Notes: generated by a model from the letters alone, not told the origin. 38,222 bases of DNA from Propionibacteriaceae bacterium (GCA_027492545.1 JAPUEL010000090.1:1-38222), one strand, 5' to 3'; counted from the stretch's first letter, positions 1 to 8,657 are shown. Program-made: numbers and translations.

Positions 1-800
1 TGAGTCAACAATCCCGCCCATCGACCCAGATCTTTGGGAGACACGCCCTAGCCGCGGACCAGGTTCGGGTCCCGCGTTTGTTGCTGATGCCGGGAGCCCC
101 TCCCGCGGGGTGAGCCGCGCCGAGCCGCGTGCGGCGCCGCGCGTGTCGAAGCCATCTCGTGCCCGGCGCAGGAATCCCGCCCCCGGGTCTCGGTTGCTGG
201 TGTCGGGAGCCCCTCCCGCGGGATGAGCCGCGCCGAGCCGCGTGCGGCGCAGCGCGTGTCGAAGCCATCCTGCGCCCGGGGCAGGAACCCGTCGGCCGGG
301 TTTCGGTTGCTGGTGTCGGGAGCCCTGAGTCGAGGCCCGGACGGCCCTTGTCCACCGACTGTTGGTCACCGCGGGCTGATCCGGGGTCGAGTCGAGTGAG
401 GCCGCCCGGGCCTGGTCTCACGTCTCCCGGCACTGGTTCGTGTGTGGCATGGCCGGCTCCGGGCGTGCGCCGGAAGGGCGGGTCTGCTCAAGCGGGACGC
501 CAGTCGGGTGACCGTCGGGTTGGGCATCACTGCGTCCAGCCGCCTCGCCGACCCCCATCCTCCTGCCCACCTCGCGTTCCGCACTCCTTGCGTGGCCTGC
601 TGCTCCGCTGTTGTGTCCCCTTCTTATCCCGCGCTCCTTGTGCCGCATGCTCCCCCGTCGTTGTGTCCACCTGGGGTGTCTTGCCTTTGGGTGGTCGTCG
701 GGGTGCATCGTGTTGGGAGCGCCATCTCGCGGGATGCCTGTCGGCAGGATTCTGAAGAGGTGAGGCGTCACTGAAGATCGTCCCCATCGTGCTTCTGGAG
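1..800. other. Gene-free region upstream of parA
   Basis: No convincing gene is seen on either strand. The open frames here translate to proline-, arginine- and cysteine-rich sequence without domains, as expected of chance frames in GC-rich DNA. In many actinobacteria rsmG (gidB) lies directly upstream of parA; it is not visible here, so it either ends before the window or has been displaced by this repeat-bearing stretch. The region contains the 113-bp repeats described separately, and a C/T-rich stretch at about 560-690. Confidence 0.6.
81..325. repeat. 113-bp tandem direct repeat, two full copies and a fragment
   Basis: Copy 1 covers 81-193, copy 2 covers 194-306, and a third partial copy runs from 307 to about 325. 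By hand alignment copies 1 and 2 differ at 14 of 113 positions. Each full copy contains a short inverted motif (GGGAGCCCCTCCC) and a GC-rich block, GCCGCGCCGAGCCGCGTGCG. The third copy breaks off right after GGGAGCCC. No reading frame uses the repeat sensibly. The function is unknown; it could be a REP/BIME-like intergenic repeat. Confidence 0.85.
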
Positions 801-817
801 TCTGAAAGTCTGGGGCG

Positions 818-833
818 CGTTTCACGTGAAACG
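818..833. promoter_or_regulatory. parS: parS centromere site 1
   Basis: The palindrome CGTTTCACGTGAAACG matches the bacterial parS consensus TGTTTCACGTGAAACA except at the outermost bases. It lies about 70 bases upstream of the parA start. It is the site where ParB loads onto DNA for origin segregation. Confidence 0.93.
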
Positions 834-901
834 CGACACGCTGACTTCGCGTGGTTCCACGGGCTTGGGTAGAGTCGTCGCGGACACCGAGGAGGCCACG
901 G

Positions 902-1885
902 ATGGCGCTGTTCTTCCGCAAGCGTAAGACGCAACCCACGAACGATGATGAGCTGTGGAAGACGCACAGCAACGTTTCACGTGAAACGGGGTCACTCCCC
1001 CGACGTGCCGCCAACGACCCGGGCGCCAGCGTCGAATCTGAGTACGGGGATGAGTACGTCGACTTCGACGCGCCGAGCACGACACTCCCCCGTCCCGCGC
1101 GACCGCGCATCGTCGTCGTGGCGAACCAGAAGGGTGGCGTGGGGAAGACGACCACGACGGTCAATCTGGCACACGCCCTGGCGCTGGGAGGGCTGAACGT
1201 CCTCGTGGTGGACAACGACCCGCAGGGCAATGCGTCGACTGCCCTCGGGGTGGCGCACACGCCGGGGACAAAGGGCACGTACGAGGTGCTTCTCGAGGGC
1301 GTCGGGATCATCGAGCACGCGCAGCCCTCGCCGCACTCGCCGAATCTCCACGTTCTGCCCGCGGCGATCGACCTCGCGGCCGCGGAGCTGGAACTGGTGA
1401 ACCTGCGCGGGCGCGAGCACCGCATGCGCGACGCCATCCAGCAGTACGTGGACGAATCGGGGGTGGACTACATCTTCTTCGACTGCCCGCCGTCGCTCGG
1501 GCTCCTGACACTCAACGCCCTGGTCGCCGCCAACGAGATCCTCGTGCCGATCCAGACGGAGTACTACGCCCTCGAGGGCGTCACCCAGCTCATGCGGACC
1601 ATCCAGCGCGTCAAGGGCAATCTCAACGACGACCTCGAACTCAGCACCATCCTGCTCACCATGTACGACAGCCGCACGAACCTCTCGCGTGAGGTCGCGG
1701 AGGAGGTGCGGAAGCACTTCCCGGACCAGACCCTCACCAACGAGATCCCTCGGTCGGTCCGGATTGCCGAGGCACCGAGCTTCCAGCAGACGGTGCTGAC
1801 GTATCAGCCAAAGTCGCCTGGCGCCGTCGCGTACTTCGCCGCGGCCAAGGAGATGGCCGAGCGTGCCACGAAGGTGGAGGAGTGA
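902..1885 (+). CDS. parA: Chromosome partitioning ATPase ParA
   Basis: ParA/Soj-type Walker ATPase that works with ParB bound at parS to segregate the replication origin. The deviant Walker A motif NQKGGVGKT lies at about residues 75-83, followed by the DNDPQGNAST (A') motif and the FFDCPPSLGLLTLNAL Walker B region. The start at 902 is chosen because GGAGG (891-895) sits six bases upstream; an in-frame start at 851 lacks this support and would add a poorly conserved arginine-rich leader. The N-terminal 70 residues are a low-complexity extension common in actinobacterial ParA. A second parS site lies within that extension and is read in frame as NVSRET. The stop overlaps the start of parB (TGATG), indicating a coupled operon. 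Confidence 0.96.
   Translation: MALFFRKRKTQPTNDDELWKTHSNVSRETGSLPRRAANDPGASVESEYGDEYVDFDAPSTTLPRPARPRIVVVANQKGGVGKTTTTVNLAHALALGGLNVLVVDNDPQGNASTALGVAHTPGTKGTYEVLLEGVGIIEHAQPSPHSPNLHVLPAAIDLAAAELELVNLRGREHRMRDAIQQYVDESGVDYIFFDCPPSLGLLTLNALVAANEILVPIQTEYYALEGVTQLMRTIQRVKGNLNDDLELSTILLTMYDSRTNLSREVAEEVRKHFPDQTLTNEIPRSVRIAEAPSFQQTVLTYQPKSPGAVAYFAAAKEMAERATKVEE
973..988. promoter_or_regulatory. parS: parS centromere site 2, inside parA
   Basis: CGTTTCACGTGAAACG, the same 16-bp sequence as site 1 and 155 bases downstream of it, lies in the coding sequence for the ParA N-terminal extension. Two identical copies so close together support a functional ParB-loading region. Confidence 0.93.
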
Positions 1886-2772
1886 TGGCCGCCATGAAGA
1901 AGAGCGCCCTGGGCCAGGGACTGGGCGACCTGTTCGCCCGTACCGACGATGACTCGCCCGAGGAGCTCAGCGACGGCTCCACCTTCGCGGAGCTCCCGCT
2001 CGGTCAGATCACACCGAATCCACAGCAGCCTCGCACAGTCTTTGACGAGGACGACCTCGCGGAACTGGCAGATTCGATCGCCGAGTTCGGCGTTCTGCAA
2101 CCCGTCGTGGTCCGGCGTCGGGGGAGTGACAGCTACGAGCTGGTGATGGGGGAGCGGAGGCTGCGCGCCAGCCAGCTCGCCGGCCGCGACACCATCCCCG
2201 CCATTGTGCGCGGCACCGACGACACGGCGCTCCTCAGGGACGCCCTGCTCGAGAACCTGCACCGGGCCAACCTCAACCCCATCGAGGAGGCCAACGCCTA
2301 CGCCCAACTCCTCCAGGACTTCGACTGCACCAAGGAGGACCTCTCGCAGCGGATCCACCGATCCCGCCCCCAAGTGTCCAACACCCTGCGGCTGCTCAAC
2401 CTCCCCCCGAGGGTGCAGACGAAGGTCGCCGCGGGCGTGCTGTCAGCCGGCCACGCCCGGGCGCTGCTCGGCCTTGCCGACGCGGAGCAGCAGGAGCGCC
2501 TCGCCGAGCGGATCATCGCCGAGGGGCTGTCCGTGCGATCGACGGAGGAGATCGTTGCGCTGGACCGGGGGAGTGCGCCCCGGCGGCCGGCTACGCGGGC
2601 CCCGCGCACGCCGTCGGAGCAGGAGCGGGACCTCTCGTCCCACCTCAGTGACCACTTCGATACCCGCGTGAAGGTGGCCATCGGCCGGCACAAGGGGCAC
2701 ATCACCATCGAGTTCGCCTCCGGGGATGATCTGGAGCGCATCATGGCGATTCTTGACGGCACAACGGTTTAG
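1885..2772 (+). CDS. parB: Chromosome partitioning protein ParB
   Basis: ParB/Spo0J protein that binds parS, spreads as a CTP-dependent clamp and stimulates ParA. The N-terminal ParB/sulfiredoxin-like domain includes the PNPQQPR box and the MGERRLRAS (CTP-binding C-motif) region near residues 87-95. The central helix-turn-helix is at about 140-175 (RSRPQVSNTLRLLNLP), and a C-terminal dimerization domain ends the protein. The start is taken as the ATG at 1885, which overlaps the parA stop and has GGAGG four bases upstream. A GTG at 1882 is too close to that site, and a further ATG at 1894 is possible. About 295 aa, a normal length. Confidence 0.96.
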   Translation: MAAMKKSALGQGLGDLFARTDDDSPEELSDGSTFAELPLGQITPNPQQPRTVFDEDDLAELADSIAEFGVLQPVVVRRRGSDSYELVMGERRLRASQLAGRDTIPAIVRGTDDTALLRDALLENLHRANLNPIEEANAYAQLLQDFDCTKEDLSQRIHRSRPQVSNTLRLLNLPPRVQTKVAAGVLSAGHARALLGLADAEQQERLAERIIAEGLSVRSTEEIVALDRGSAPRRPATRAPRTPSEQERDLSSHLSDHFDTRVKVAIGRHKGHITIEFASGDDLERIMAILDGTTV

Positions 2773-2838
2773 CCATAAAACGCTCAACCGACATATTATT
2801 TTGACGACAAAACGACTGATTTACATGACGAGGTATCG

Positions 2839-3222
2839 ATGACCGCCGAGACACCCACCGCCCCTGCCACCGTGGACGCGGCCGACATTCCGGCGATTCG
2901 CGGAGCGCTCACCCGCTACCGGGTCATGGCGTACGTGGTGGGCATCCTGCTCGTGGTCCTGGTGTGCGTCGGGCTCCCGCTCAAGTACATCTGGGGCGAC
3001 GGGCGAGTGGTCACGTGGACGGGCATGCCGCACGGATGGCTGTACATGATCCTCCTCATCACCGCCTACGACCTCGGACGCCGGGTGAAGTGGTCCATCA
3101 AGTGGTTCCTGCTCATCATGGCGGCCGGCACGGTGCCGTTCCTGTCCTTCGTGGCGGAGCACTTCGCGACGAAGAACGTGCGCGCCACGATCGCGGCCAG
3201 CCAGGCCACCGTCGGTCAGTAG
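2839..3222 (+). CDS. DUF3817 integral membrane protein
   Basis: A 127-residue protein with three hydrophobic segments (about residues 32-52, 68-80 and 87-108), joined by a loop with KYIWGDGRVVTWTGMPHGW and ending in a soluble tail. The HGWLYM and AYDLGRR signatures match the actinobacterial DUF3817 (integral membrane domain) family, whose function is unknown. GAGG five bases before the ATG supports the start. The 66-base gap after parB is AT-richer than its surroundings and may hold a promoter, but no clear -35/-10 pair was found. The gene is convergent with the SURF1-like gene, with only 11 bases between them. Confidence 0.85.
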   Translation: MTAETPTAPATVDAADIPAIRGALTRYRVMAYVVGILLVVLVCVGLPLKYIWGDGRVVTWTGMPHGWLYMILLITAYDLGRRVKWSIKWFLLIMAAGTVPFLSFVAEHFATKNVRATIAASQATVGQ

Positions 3223-3233
3223 CGGCTCAGGGA

Positions 3234-3917
3234 TCAGGACGTGGGCGCCTGGGACTCCTTGAAGCCCCGGGCCACGTAGAAGCCGAACGCGACCGCACCC
3301 GCGGCGAACACCCACCACTGGAGGGCGTAGCCCCGGTGGGTGGCCGACCCCTCGGCCGTGGGCAGCACCAGCTGCGCCGCAGCGAGCCCTTGGGCCGCGG
3401 AATCCGTCTCTGACAAGGTGACGTACCCCCCCACAAGCGGGGACGGCCAGGACTGGGCGAGGGCCTGCACACGAACCGATCCCAGATCCGCGCCCGCCGC
3501 GACACCCTCAGCCGCGAAGTCGGAGGCCAGGAACACCCCCGTCACCTCCTGCGGCCCCGTGGGCGCCGGCCCCGCCGCGACACCGGGCTCGACGGCGCCA
3601 CGCACCACGGCCACATGCCGGCCGTCGTCCATCCGGAAGGCCGTGACCACCCGCAGTGGGGGCTCCTCGCCGACGAGCACCTCGTCGGCGGTGAAGGAGC
3701 CGGTCAGCGTCACGCGACGCCCGTACACGTCCGCGACCTCACCGTCCGCCGCGACACTCTCAGCCAGCGGGACAGCAGCCTCCGCCGCCCGCTCGGCGGA
3801 CACGTCGCGGGTGGACTCCTGGTACGACGACATCTGCCACAGGCCCAGCATCAGCATCAGCCCGGCGACGACGAATCCTGCCACCACCGCCACCACCTGC
3901 TTGGCGCGCACTCCCAC
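3234..3917 (-). CDS. SURF1-family membrane protein
   Basis: 227 residues with the SURF1 layout: an N-terminal transmembrane helix (about residues 8-28) ending in LGLWQ, a long periplasmic domain, and a C-terminal transmembrane helix preceded by the typical YALQWWVFA motif. SURF1 proteins assist assembly of cytochrome c oxidase; a role in aerobic respiration is therefore likely but not shown by the context. The GTG start at 3917 lies seven bases after the stop of the upstream ligase gene, so it is probably the last gene of the aminotransferase-ligase-SURF1 transcription unit. Confidence 0.85.
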   Translation of the reverse strand: MGVRAKQVVAVVAGFVVAGLMLMLGLWQMSSYQESTRDVSAERAAEAAVPLAESVAADGEVADVYGRRVTLTGSFTADEVLVGEEPPLRVVTAFRMDDGRHVAVVRGAVEPGVAAGPAPTGPQEVTGVFLASDFAAEGVAAGADLGSVRVQALAQSWPSPLVGGYVTLSETDSAAQGLAAAQLVLPTAEGSATHRGYALQWWVFAAGAVAFGFYVARGFKESQAPTS

Positions 3918-3924
3918 GACGGCC

Positions 3925-4857
3925 TCAGCCGCGCGCGAGGTCGACCAGCTTGGCGAACACCTCGCCCAGCTCCCGACCGGCGGCCTCGAAGGCCAGCGGC
4001 GCCAGCGACGTCTCGGTCATGCCGGGCGCCACGTTGCCCTCGAAGAACACGGGGCGGCCGGAGGTCTCTACGATCATGTCCACCCGCGACAGGTGCCTGA
4101 GCCCGAGCTCCCGGTGGACGGCCACGGCGAGGTCTCCCGCCGCCGCGAGCACGTCGTCGGCCAGGTCCGGGGGAGTGACGAAGCGCGTGGCTCCGGCCGT
4201 GTAGCGGGACTCGTAGTCGTAGACCCCGGACTCCGGGCGGATCTCGACGGCGGGGAGCGCGACCGGCCCGTCGCCCTCGTCGAGCACGGTGACCGCGATC
4301 TCGGTGCCGGACAGGTAGGACTCGATCACCGCGACGGACCCGTAGGCGTAGGCGGCCACCAGGGCGGCGGGCAGGCCGGACGGGTCGTCGACCTTCGTGA
4401 CCCCGAGCGCCGAGCCGCTGCGCGACGGCTTCACCATGAGCGGATAGCCGAGCTGCGCCCCGATGCCCTCCATGAGGGCGGGGGCGCCGAGCTCGCGGAA
4501 GATGTCGTGGGGAAGGGCGATCTGCCGCGGGGTGGCCAGGCCGGCGCCCCGCACCACGGACGTGGCGATCGACTTGTCGAACGTCAGCCGCGACGACGCG
4601 CCGGCCGGCCCCACGAAGGGTACCTCCAGCACCTCGAACACCTCGCGCAGCGCGCCGTCCTCCCCGAGGCCGCCGTGCAGCATCGGCACCACGACGGCGC
4701 CCGCCGTTCGGCGGATGAGCGGGATCAGGTCTGCGTTGACGTCCGCCTCGATGACCTCGCGGCCCACGTCGCGCAGGGCCTGCGCCACTCGTCGGCCCGA
4801 GCGCAGCGACACGTCGCGCTCGTGGCTCAGCCCACCGGCAATCACGATGATCGTCAT
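3925..4857 (-). CDS. D-alanine--D-alanine ligase family protein (ATP-grasp)
   Basis: 310-residue ATP-grasp ligase of the Ddl type. The N-terminal domain opens with GGLSHERDVSLRSG (serine and glutamate for substrate binding) and contains MLHGGLGEDG. The central domain has the ATP-grasp lysines and the glycine-rich loop KPSRSGSALGVTKV. The C-terminal part carries the metal ligands, ending in FEGNVAPGMTETS where classical Ddl has E-x-N-T-x-PGMT. The E-x-N pair is kept but the flanking residues differ, so it may be a paralogue with another substrate rather than the cell-wall enzyme itself. AAGGAG six bases upstream supports the start. It lies 23 bases after the aminotransferase gene, which suggests co-transcription. 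Confidence 0.82.
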   Translation of the reverse strand: MTIIVIAGGLSHERDVSLRSGRRVAQALRDVGREVIEADVNADLIPLIRRTAGAVVVPMLHGGLGEDGALREVFEVLEVPFVGPAGASSRLTFDKSIATSVVRGAGLATPRQIALPHDIFRELGAPALMEGIGAQLGYPLMVKPSRSGSALGVTKVDDPSGLPAALVAAYAYGSVAVIESYLSGTEIAVTVLDEGDGPVALPAVEIRPESGVYDYESRYTAGATRFVTPPDLADDVLAAAGDLAVAVHRELGLRHLSRVDMIVETSGRPVFFEGNVAPGMTETSLAPLAFEAAGRELGEVFAKLVDLARG

Positions 4858-4880
4858 GGATAACTCCTTGTCAGCTGATG

Positions 4881-6185
4881 TCAGGTGATGTCCGGGCCGG
4901 GACCGGTCGGACGACGGCGGGCTGTGGGGGACGCCTCGATGCCGAAGGTGGTCATCACCTCGAGCTCACGCCGGACGACCTCGGCGAAGCGCTGGACGCC
5001 CGTCTTGATCCGGTCCGGCGGCGGAAAGCAGTACGACAGGCGCACGTTGCGGGCGCCCTGACCGTCGGCGTAGAAGGCGCCGCCCGGAATGAACGCCACC
5101 CGGGCGTTGACGCCGCGCGGCAGCATGGCCTGCGAGTCCAGGCCCTCGGGCAGCGTCAACCACACGAAGAAGCCCCCGGCCGGGTGGGTCCAGGTGGTGC
5201 CCTCCGGCATCTCCTCCGCCAGGGAGTGCAGCATGGCGTTGCGGCGCTCGCGGTACATGCTCCGGTAGACCTCCACCTGGCCCTTCCAGTCCTGGGTGGA
5301 GAGGTAGGTGGAGATGGCGAACTGGCTGAAGACCGGCGGGCAGAGGGTGGCGGACTCCTGCGCCATGACCAGCTTCTCGCGCACCGCGTGGGGGGCCAGG
5401 ACCCAGCCCACCCGGAAGCCGGGCGCGAACGTCTTCGAGAACGATCCCAGGTAGATCACGTCCGCGTCGACGGAGCGCATGGCCGCGATGGGGTCCGCGT
5501 CGAGGGTGAGCAGCCCATAGGGGTTGTCCTCGACGACGAGGATGCCCAGCTCCTCGCAGGCGGCGAGGATGTCCAGGCGTCGCTGCCAGGGCTGGGTCAG
5601 TCCGGACGGGTTGTTGAAGTTGGGGATGGTGTAGAGGAACTTGATCCGTTTCCCGGCCTTCTGCAGGGCGGCCACGGTCTCCCGGAGCGCGGCCGGGTCC
5701 AGCCCCTCGTCGTCCGAGGGCACATGGACCACCTCGGTCTGGTAGCTGAGGAAGGTGCCGAGCGCGCCCACGTACGACGGCGACTCGGCCAGCACCACGT
5801 CGCCCGGGTCACAGAAGATACGCGTGACCAGGTCCAGGCCCTGCTGCGAGCCGGCCGTGATCACCACGTCGTCGGCGTGCGCGGTGATGCCCTCGAGCGC
5901 CATCACGTCGAGGATCTGCTCCCGCAGCACCGGCTCGCCCTGGCCGGAGCCGTACTGCATCACTTGGGTGCCGTTGGTCTGGATCATCGTCGACAGCGAC
6001 GCGGCGATCTCGCCGAGCGGCAGATCCTTGATGTTGGGCATCCCGCCGGCCAGCGAGACGATCTCCGGGCGGTTGGCTACGGCGAACAGAGCTCGGACGG
6101 CGGAGACCCGCATGCCGTTGGTGCGCTGTGAGTAGCTGTCGACGAACCGGTCGAGCCGGGTGTCGTGCCGGGAATGTTCGGTCAC
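4881..6185 (-). CDS. PLP-dependent aminotransferase, class I/II (LysN/MocR-like fold)
   Basis: 434-residue fold type I aminotransferase. The PLP lysine is in GSFSKTFAPGFRVGW. Upstream motifs include YGSGQGEPVLREQI, TAGSQQGLDLV and PNFNNPSG, typical of the 2-aminoadipate/aromatic aminotransferase group. The N-terminus has no GntR DNA-binding domain, so it is an enzyme rather than a MocR regulator. The GTG start at 6185 is preceded by AAGG about ten bases upstream, a weak site. The exact amino-acid substrate cannot be read from the sequence. It is first in the likely operon with the D-Ala ligase-like and SURF1-like genes. Confidence 0.88.
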   Translation of the reverse strand: MTEHSRHDTRLDRFVDSYSQRTNGMRVSAVRALFAVANRPEIVSLAGGMPNIKDLPLGEIAASLSTMIQTNGTQVMQYGSGQGEPVLREQILDVMALEGITAHADDVVITAGSQQGLDLVTRIFCDPGDVVLAESPSYVGALGTFLSYQTEVVHVPSDDEGLDPAALRETVAALQKAGKRIKFLYTIPNFNNPSGLTQPWQRRLDILAACEELGILVVEDNPYGLLTLDADPIAAMRSVDADVIYLGSFSKTFAPGFRVGWVLAPHAVREKLVMAQESATLCPPVFSQFAISTYLSTQDWKGQVEVYRSMYRERRNAMLHSLAEEMPEGTTWTHPAGGFFVWLTLPEGLDSQAMLPRGVNARVAFIPGGAFYADGQGARNVRLSYCFPPPDRIKTGVQRFAEVVRRELEVMTTFGIEASPTARRRPTGPGPDIT

Positions 6186-6297
6186 TGTCGTTTACCTTGC
6201 CGTCCGGGGCGCATCCGCCGTCGACGGCGCGCCCGCGCGTGGGAGTTGCTCCGCTCACCCTATCCCGTGCCGCAAGGCGGATCGGGAAGACGGGGGC

Positions 6298-6861
6298 CTA
6301 CGGGGTGACGGCCGCGTCGAACTCGCCGAGGAGGTGCAGGACGGCCGGCTCGGTCTGCTCGGTCACGGCCAGCAGGAGAAGGGCCGTCTCCTCCTTGATC
6401 CGGCCGCAGGCAGTGAAGGTGGTGTCGATCGAGGTGCCGCAGAGGGTGCCGGGCTCCGCCTCGTTGGCGCTCTGCACCCCCGCATCGGTCACGTAGGCTG
6501 ACAGGTCCTCCTCCGGCCAGGTCATCACGAAGATGAGCTTGTCCGCGCCGTCGGAATAGTCCGCCCGCACGATCCGCTGGTTCTCGGGTGCGGGGCCGGT
6601 GCTCTCGGTCACCTCGCCGCGCACGAACTCGCCCACCTGGACGGGGGGGTCCATGGAGAGGGTGGGGGAGGGCTCCGGCTCCGGTTCGGCTCCGCGGAGA
6701 CCGCCCAGCCCGGCGCCGATGAGACCGCCGGAGATCACCAGGGCGGCCGCGATTGCGGGGCCCAGGAAGCGCGACCACGCCGGGGCCGGTGGCTGCGCAT
6801 CGGCGTGGTCGGCGGGGACGGCCGTCCAGGTGCCGGGGGCCTCCGGCGACGGTGTGCTCAT
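6298..6861 (-). CDS. Small membrane-anchored protein of unknown function
   Basis: 187 residues: a proline/alanine-rich cytoplasmic N-terminus, one transmembrane helix at about residues 33-52 (ALVISGGLIGAGLGG), a PEPEPEPSP linker, and an extracytoplasmic domain of about 125 residues with two cysteines (TLCGTS and TACGRI). No known domain is recognised. The start at 6861 overlaps the trxA stop by one base (TGATG), so it is translationally coupled to trxA. The cysteine pair outside the membrane and the coupling to thioredoxin make a redox-related role possible; this is inference only. Confidence 0.75.
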   Translation of the reverse strand: MSTPSPEAPGTWTAVPADHADAQPPAPAWSRFLGPAIAAALVISGGLIGAGLGGLRGAEPEPEPSPTLSMDPPVQVGEFVRGEVTESTGPAPENQRIVRADYSDGADKLIFVMTWPEEDLSAYVTDAGVQSANEAEPGTLCGTSIDTTFTACGRIKEETALLLLAVTEQTEPAVLHLLGEFDAAVTP

Positions 6862-7178
6862 CAGAGCAGCTCGTTGATGGCCTTCTTCAGGGCGCCCTTG
6901 GTCTTGCCGCCCGACAGTGACTTCGCCACGCGGCCGCCCTGGAAGAACTGGAGCGTGGGCAGGCTCAGGACTCCCTGCTCCGCGGCGAGGTTGGGGTTGG
7001 TGTTGGTGTCCACCTTCACGAACTTCACCGCGCCAAATTCCGACGAGAGCTCGTCGATGATCGGCGACATCTGCTTGCACGGCGCGCACCAGTCCGCCCA
7101 GTAGTCGACCACTACGAGCCCATCGGCCATCAGGACCTCGTCGACGAAGGTCTTCTCGGTCACGTCCATGACTGCCAT
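6861..7178 (-). CDS. trxA: Thioredoxin
   Basis: 105-residue thioredoxin with the active site WCAPC (cysteines 31 and 34), the buried Asp in the VVDYWADWC strand and the cis-proline loop SLPTLQFF. It is a cytoplasmic disulfide reductant that is re-reduced by thioredoxin reductase, encoded just upstream. The active site has A in place of the usual G (WCGPC), a minor but common variant. GAGG lies about eight bases before the ATG at 7178. Its stop overlaps the start of the next membrane-protein gene. Confidence 0.95.
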   Translation of the reverse strand: MAVMDVTEKTFVDEVLMADGLVVVDYWADWCAPCKQMSPIIDELSSEFGAVKFVKVDTNTNPNLAAEQGVLSLPTLQFFQGGRVAKSLSGGKTKGALKKAINELL

Positions 7179-7245
7179 GGTGCTGCCTCTCGGTTGAAAG
7201 CTCGGTCACGTCAGTTTATGCGGTTGCGCGCGGGTGGCCCGGATT

Positions 7246-8181
7246 TCAGTCGTCGAGCGCCTGGAGGTACTTCTCGGCGTCCAGCGCAGCCGAGCACCCC
7301 GTGCCCGCGGCGGTGACGGCCTGGCGGTAGGTGTGATCGACGAGGTCGCCGCACGCGAACACCCCCGGCAGGTTGGTCGCGGTGGAGCGGCCCTCGACCA
7401 GCACGTACCCCTCGGCGTCGGTGTGCACCTGGTCCTTGACGAGCGCGGAGCGGGGGTCGTGGCCGATGGCGATGAACACGCCCTGGACGTCGAGGTCGCG
7501 CAGCTCGCCGGTCTTGGTGTCCTTGAGCGTGATCGACTCGACGGACTTCGCGCCGTTGATGGTCTCCACCACCGAGTTCCACGCGAACTCGATCTTCGGG
7601 TCGCGCATGGCGCGGTCCACCATGATCTTGGAGGCGCGCAGCTCGTCGCGGCGGTGCACGATGACCACCTTCGAGCCGAAGCGGCTGAGGAACGTGGCCT
7701 CCTCGACGGCGGAGTCACCGCCGCCGATCACGGCGATGGGCTTGTCGCGGAAGAAGGCGCCGTCGCAGGTGGCGCACCAGGACACGCCACGTCCGGAGAG
7801 GCGCTCCTCGTCGGGCAGACCGAGCTTGCGGTAGCCGGAGCCCATGGCGAGGATGACGGACTTGGCGTGGTACTCCACGTCGTCGGAGTCCTTGACCACC
7901 TTGATCTGGCCGGTGAGGTCGACGGCGGTGGCGTCGTCGGTGATGAGGGTGGCGCCGAAGCGCTCCGCCTGCTTGCGCATCTGGTCCATCAGGTCCGGGC
8001 CCATGATGCCCTCGGCGAACCCGGGGTAGTTCTCCACCTCGGTGGTGTTCATCAGGGCGCCGCCGCCCTCGAAGGAGCCCTCGAACACGACCGGCTTGAG
8101 GTTGGCGCGGGCGGCGTAGATGGCGGCCGTGTAGCCGGCGGGACCGGAGCCGATGATGATGACGTCGTGCACGGTGGACAT
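7246..8181 (-). CDS. trxB: Thioredoxin reductase
   Basis: 311-residue low-molecular-weight flavoprotein that reduces thioredoxin with NADPH. The FAD-binding [16 protein letters not shown] lies at residues 11-26, the redox-active CATC at 136-139, the NADPH-binding [10 protein letters not shown] at about 153-162, and the C-terminal FAD motif is in [14 protein letters not shown]. The ATG at 8181 has GGAG five bases upstream. trxA follows 67 bases downstream on the same strand, giving a trxB-trxA-membrane-protein unit. Confidence 0.96.
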   Translation of the reverse strand: MSTVHDVIIIGSGPAGYTAAIYAARANLKPVVFEGSFEGGGALMNTTEVENYPGFAEGIMGPDLMDQMRKQAERFGATLITDDATAVDLTGQIKVVKDSDDVEYHAKSVILAMGSGYRKLGLPDEERLSGRGVSWCATCDGAFFRDKPIAVIGGGDSAVEEATFLSRFGSKVVIVHRRDELRASKIMVDRAMRDPKIEFAWNSVVETINGAKSVESITLKDTKTGELRDLDVQGVFIAIGHDPRSALVKDQVHTDAEGYVLVEGRSTATNLPGVFACGDLVDHTYRQAVTAAGTGCSAALDAEKYLQALDD

Positions 8182-8311
8182 GATTCTCCTTCGCGGTGGC
8201 GGTGAGCCGCACCCATCGTAGTGCGCTTCCTCCTGTACTCCGCCCGCGGGTCAGGATACCCCGGGGGGCATAGGGATGCCGACGGGGTGTCCCAGGAGTA
8301 GCCTCGGAGCC

Positions 8312-8653
8312 ATGAGTGAGGAGCTGTCCCGCGAGGAGCTGCACGCCGCCTTGGAGGTGCGCCGCGAGATGGGCGATGAGATCGAGCCGGCGTTGGTGGA
8401 CTCCCTTGCCGCGAAGGTCGAAGCCACCGTGAGGCGGCGCTACGAGGCCGAGATCGCCGCCGCCAAGGAGCAGAGCGCCATGGACAAGCAGGGGCAGGGC
8501 GGCCGGCTCGCGCTGGCCATCGTGTCGTTGGTGATGGCCATTCCGCTGACCGCGATCACCGCGCAGTTCGGGTTCGCCGCGATGCTCATGGTGTGGGTGG
8601 GCATCGTGCTGGTCAACGTCGCGATGGCGTTCAAGCGGCCCGGCAGTCCCTGA
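8312..8653 (+). CDS. Small hypothetical membrane protein
   Basis: 113 residues: a charged amphipathic N-terminal half (EELHAALEVRREMGDEIEP onward, probably helical) and two hydrophobic helices at about residues 65-83 and 86-103, ending in a short basic tail. Similar short proteins are widespread in actinobacteria; the function is unknown. The start at 8312 is taken because the preceding 12 residues of the open frame are unlike the family and GGAG lies very close upstream (8306-8309); ribosome binding is not ideal for either choice. It is convergent with the hydratase gene, four bases apart. Confidence 0.7.
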   Translation: MSEELSREELHAALEVRREMGDEIEPALVDSLAAKVEATVRRRYEAEIAAAKEQSAMDKQGQGGRLALAIVSLVMAIPLTAITAQFGFAAMLMVWVGIVLVNVAMAFKRPGSP

Positions 8654-8657
8654 CTCT

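Noticed and set aside
348..356. TTGTCCACC, similar to a DnaA box
   Set aside because: A single one-mismatch match without further boxes nearby; not enough to call an origin.
129..755. 208-codon open frame in the parA upstream region
   Set aside because: It runs through the 113-bp repeats, has cysteine/arginine/proline-rich sequence without motifs and no ribosome site.
418..1437. Long minus-strand frame across parA
   Set aside because: It is the antisense shadow of the clear parA gene.
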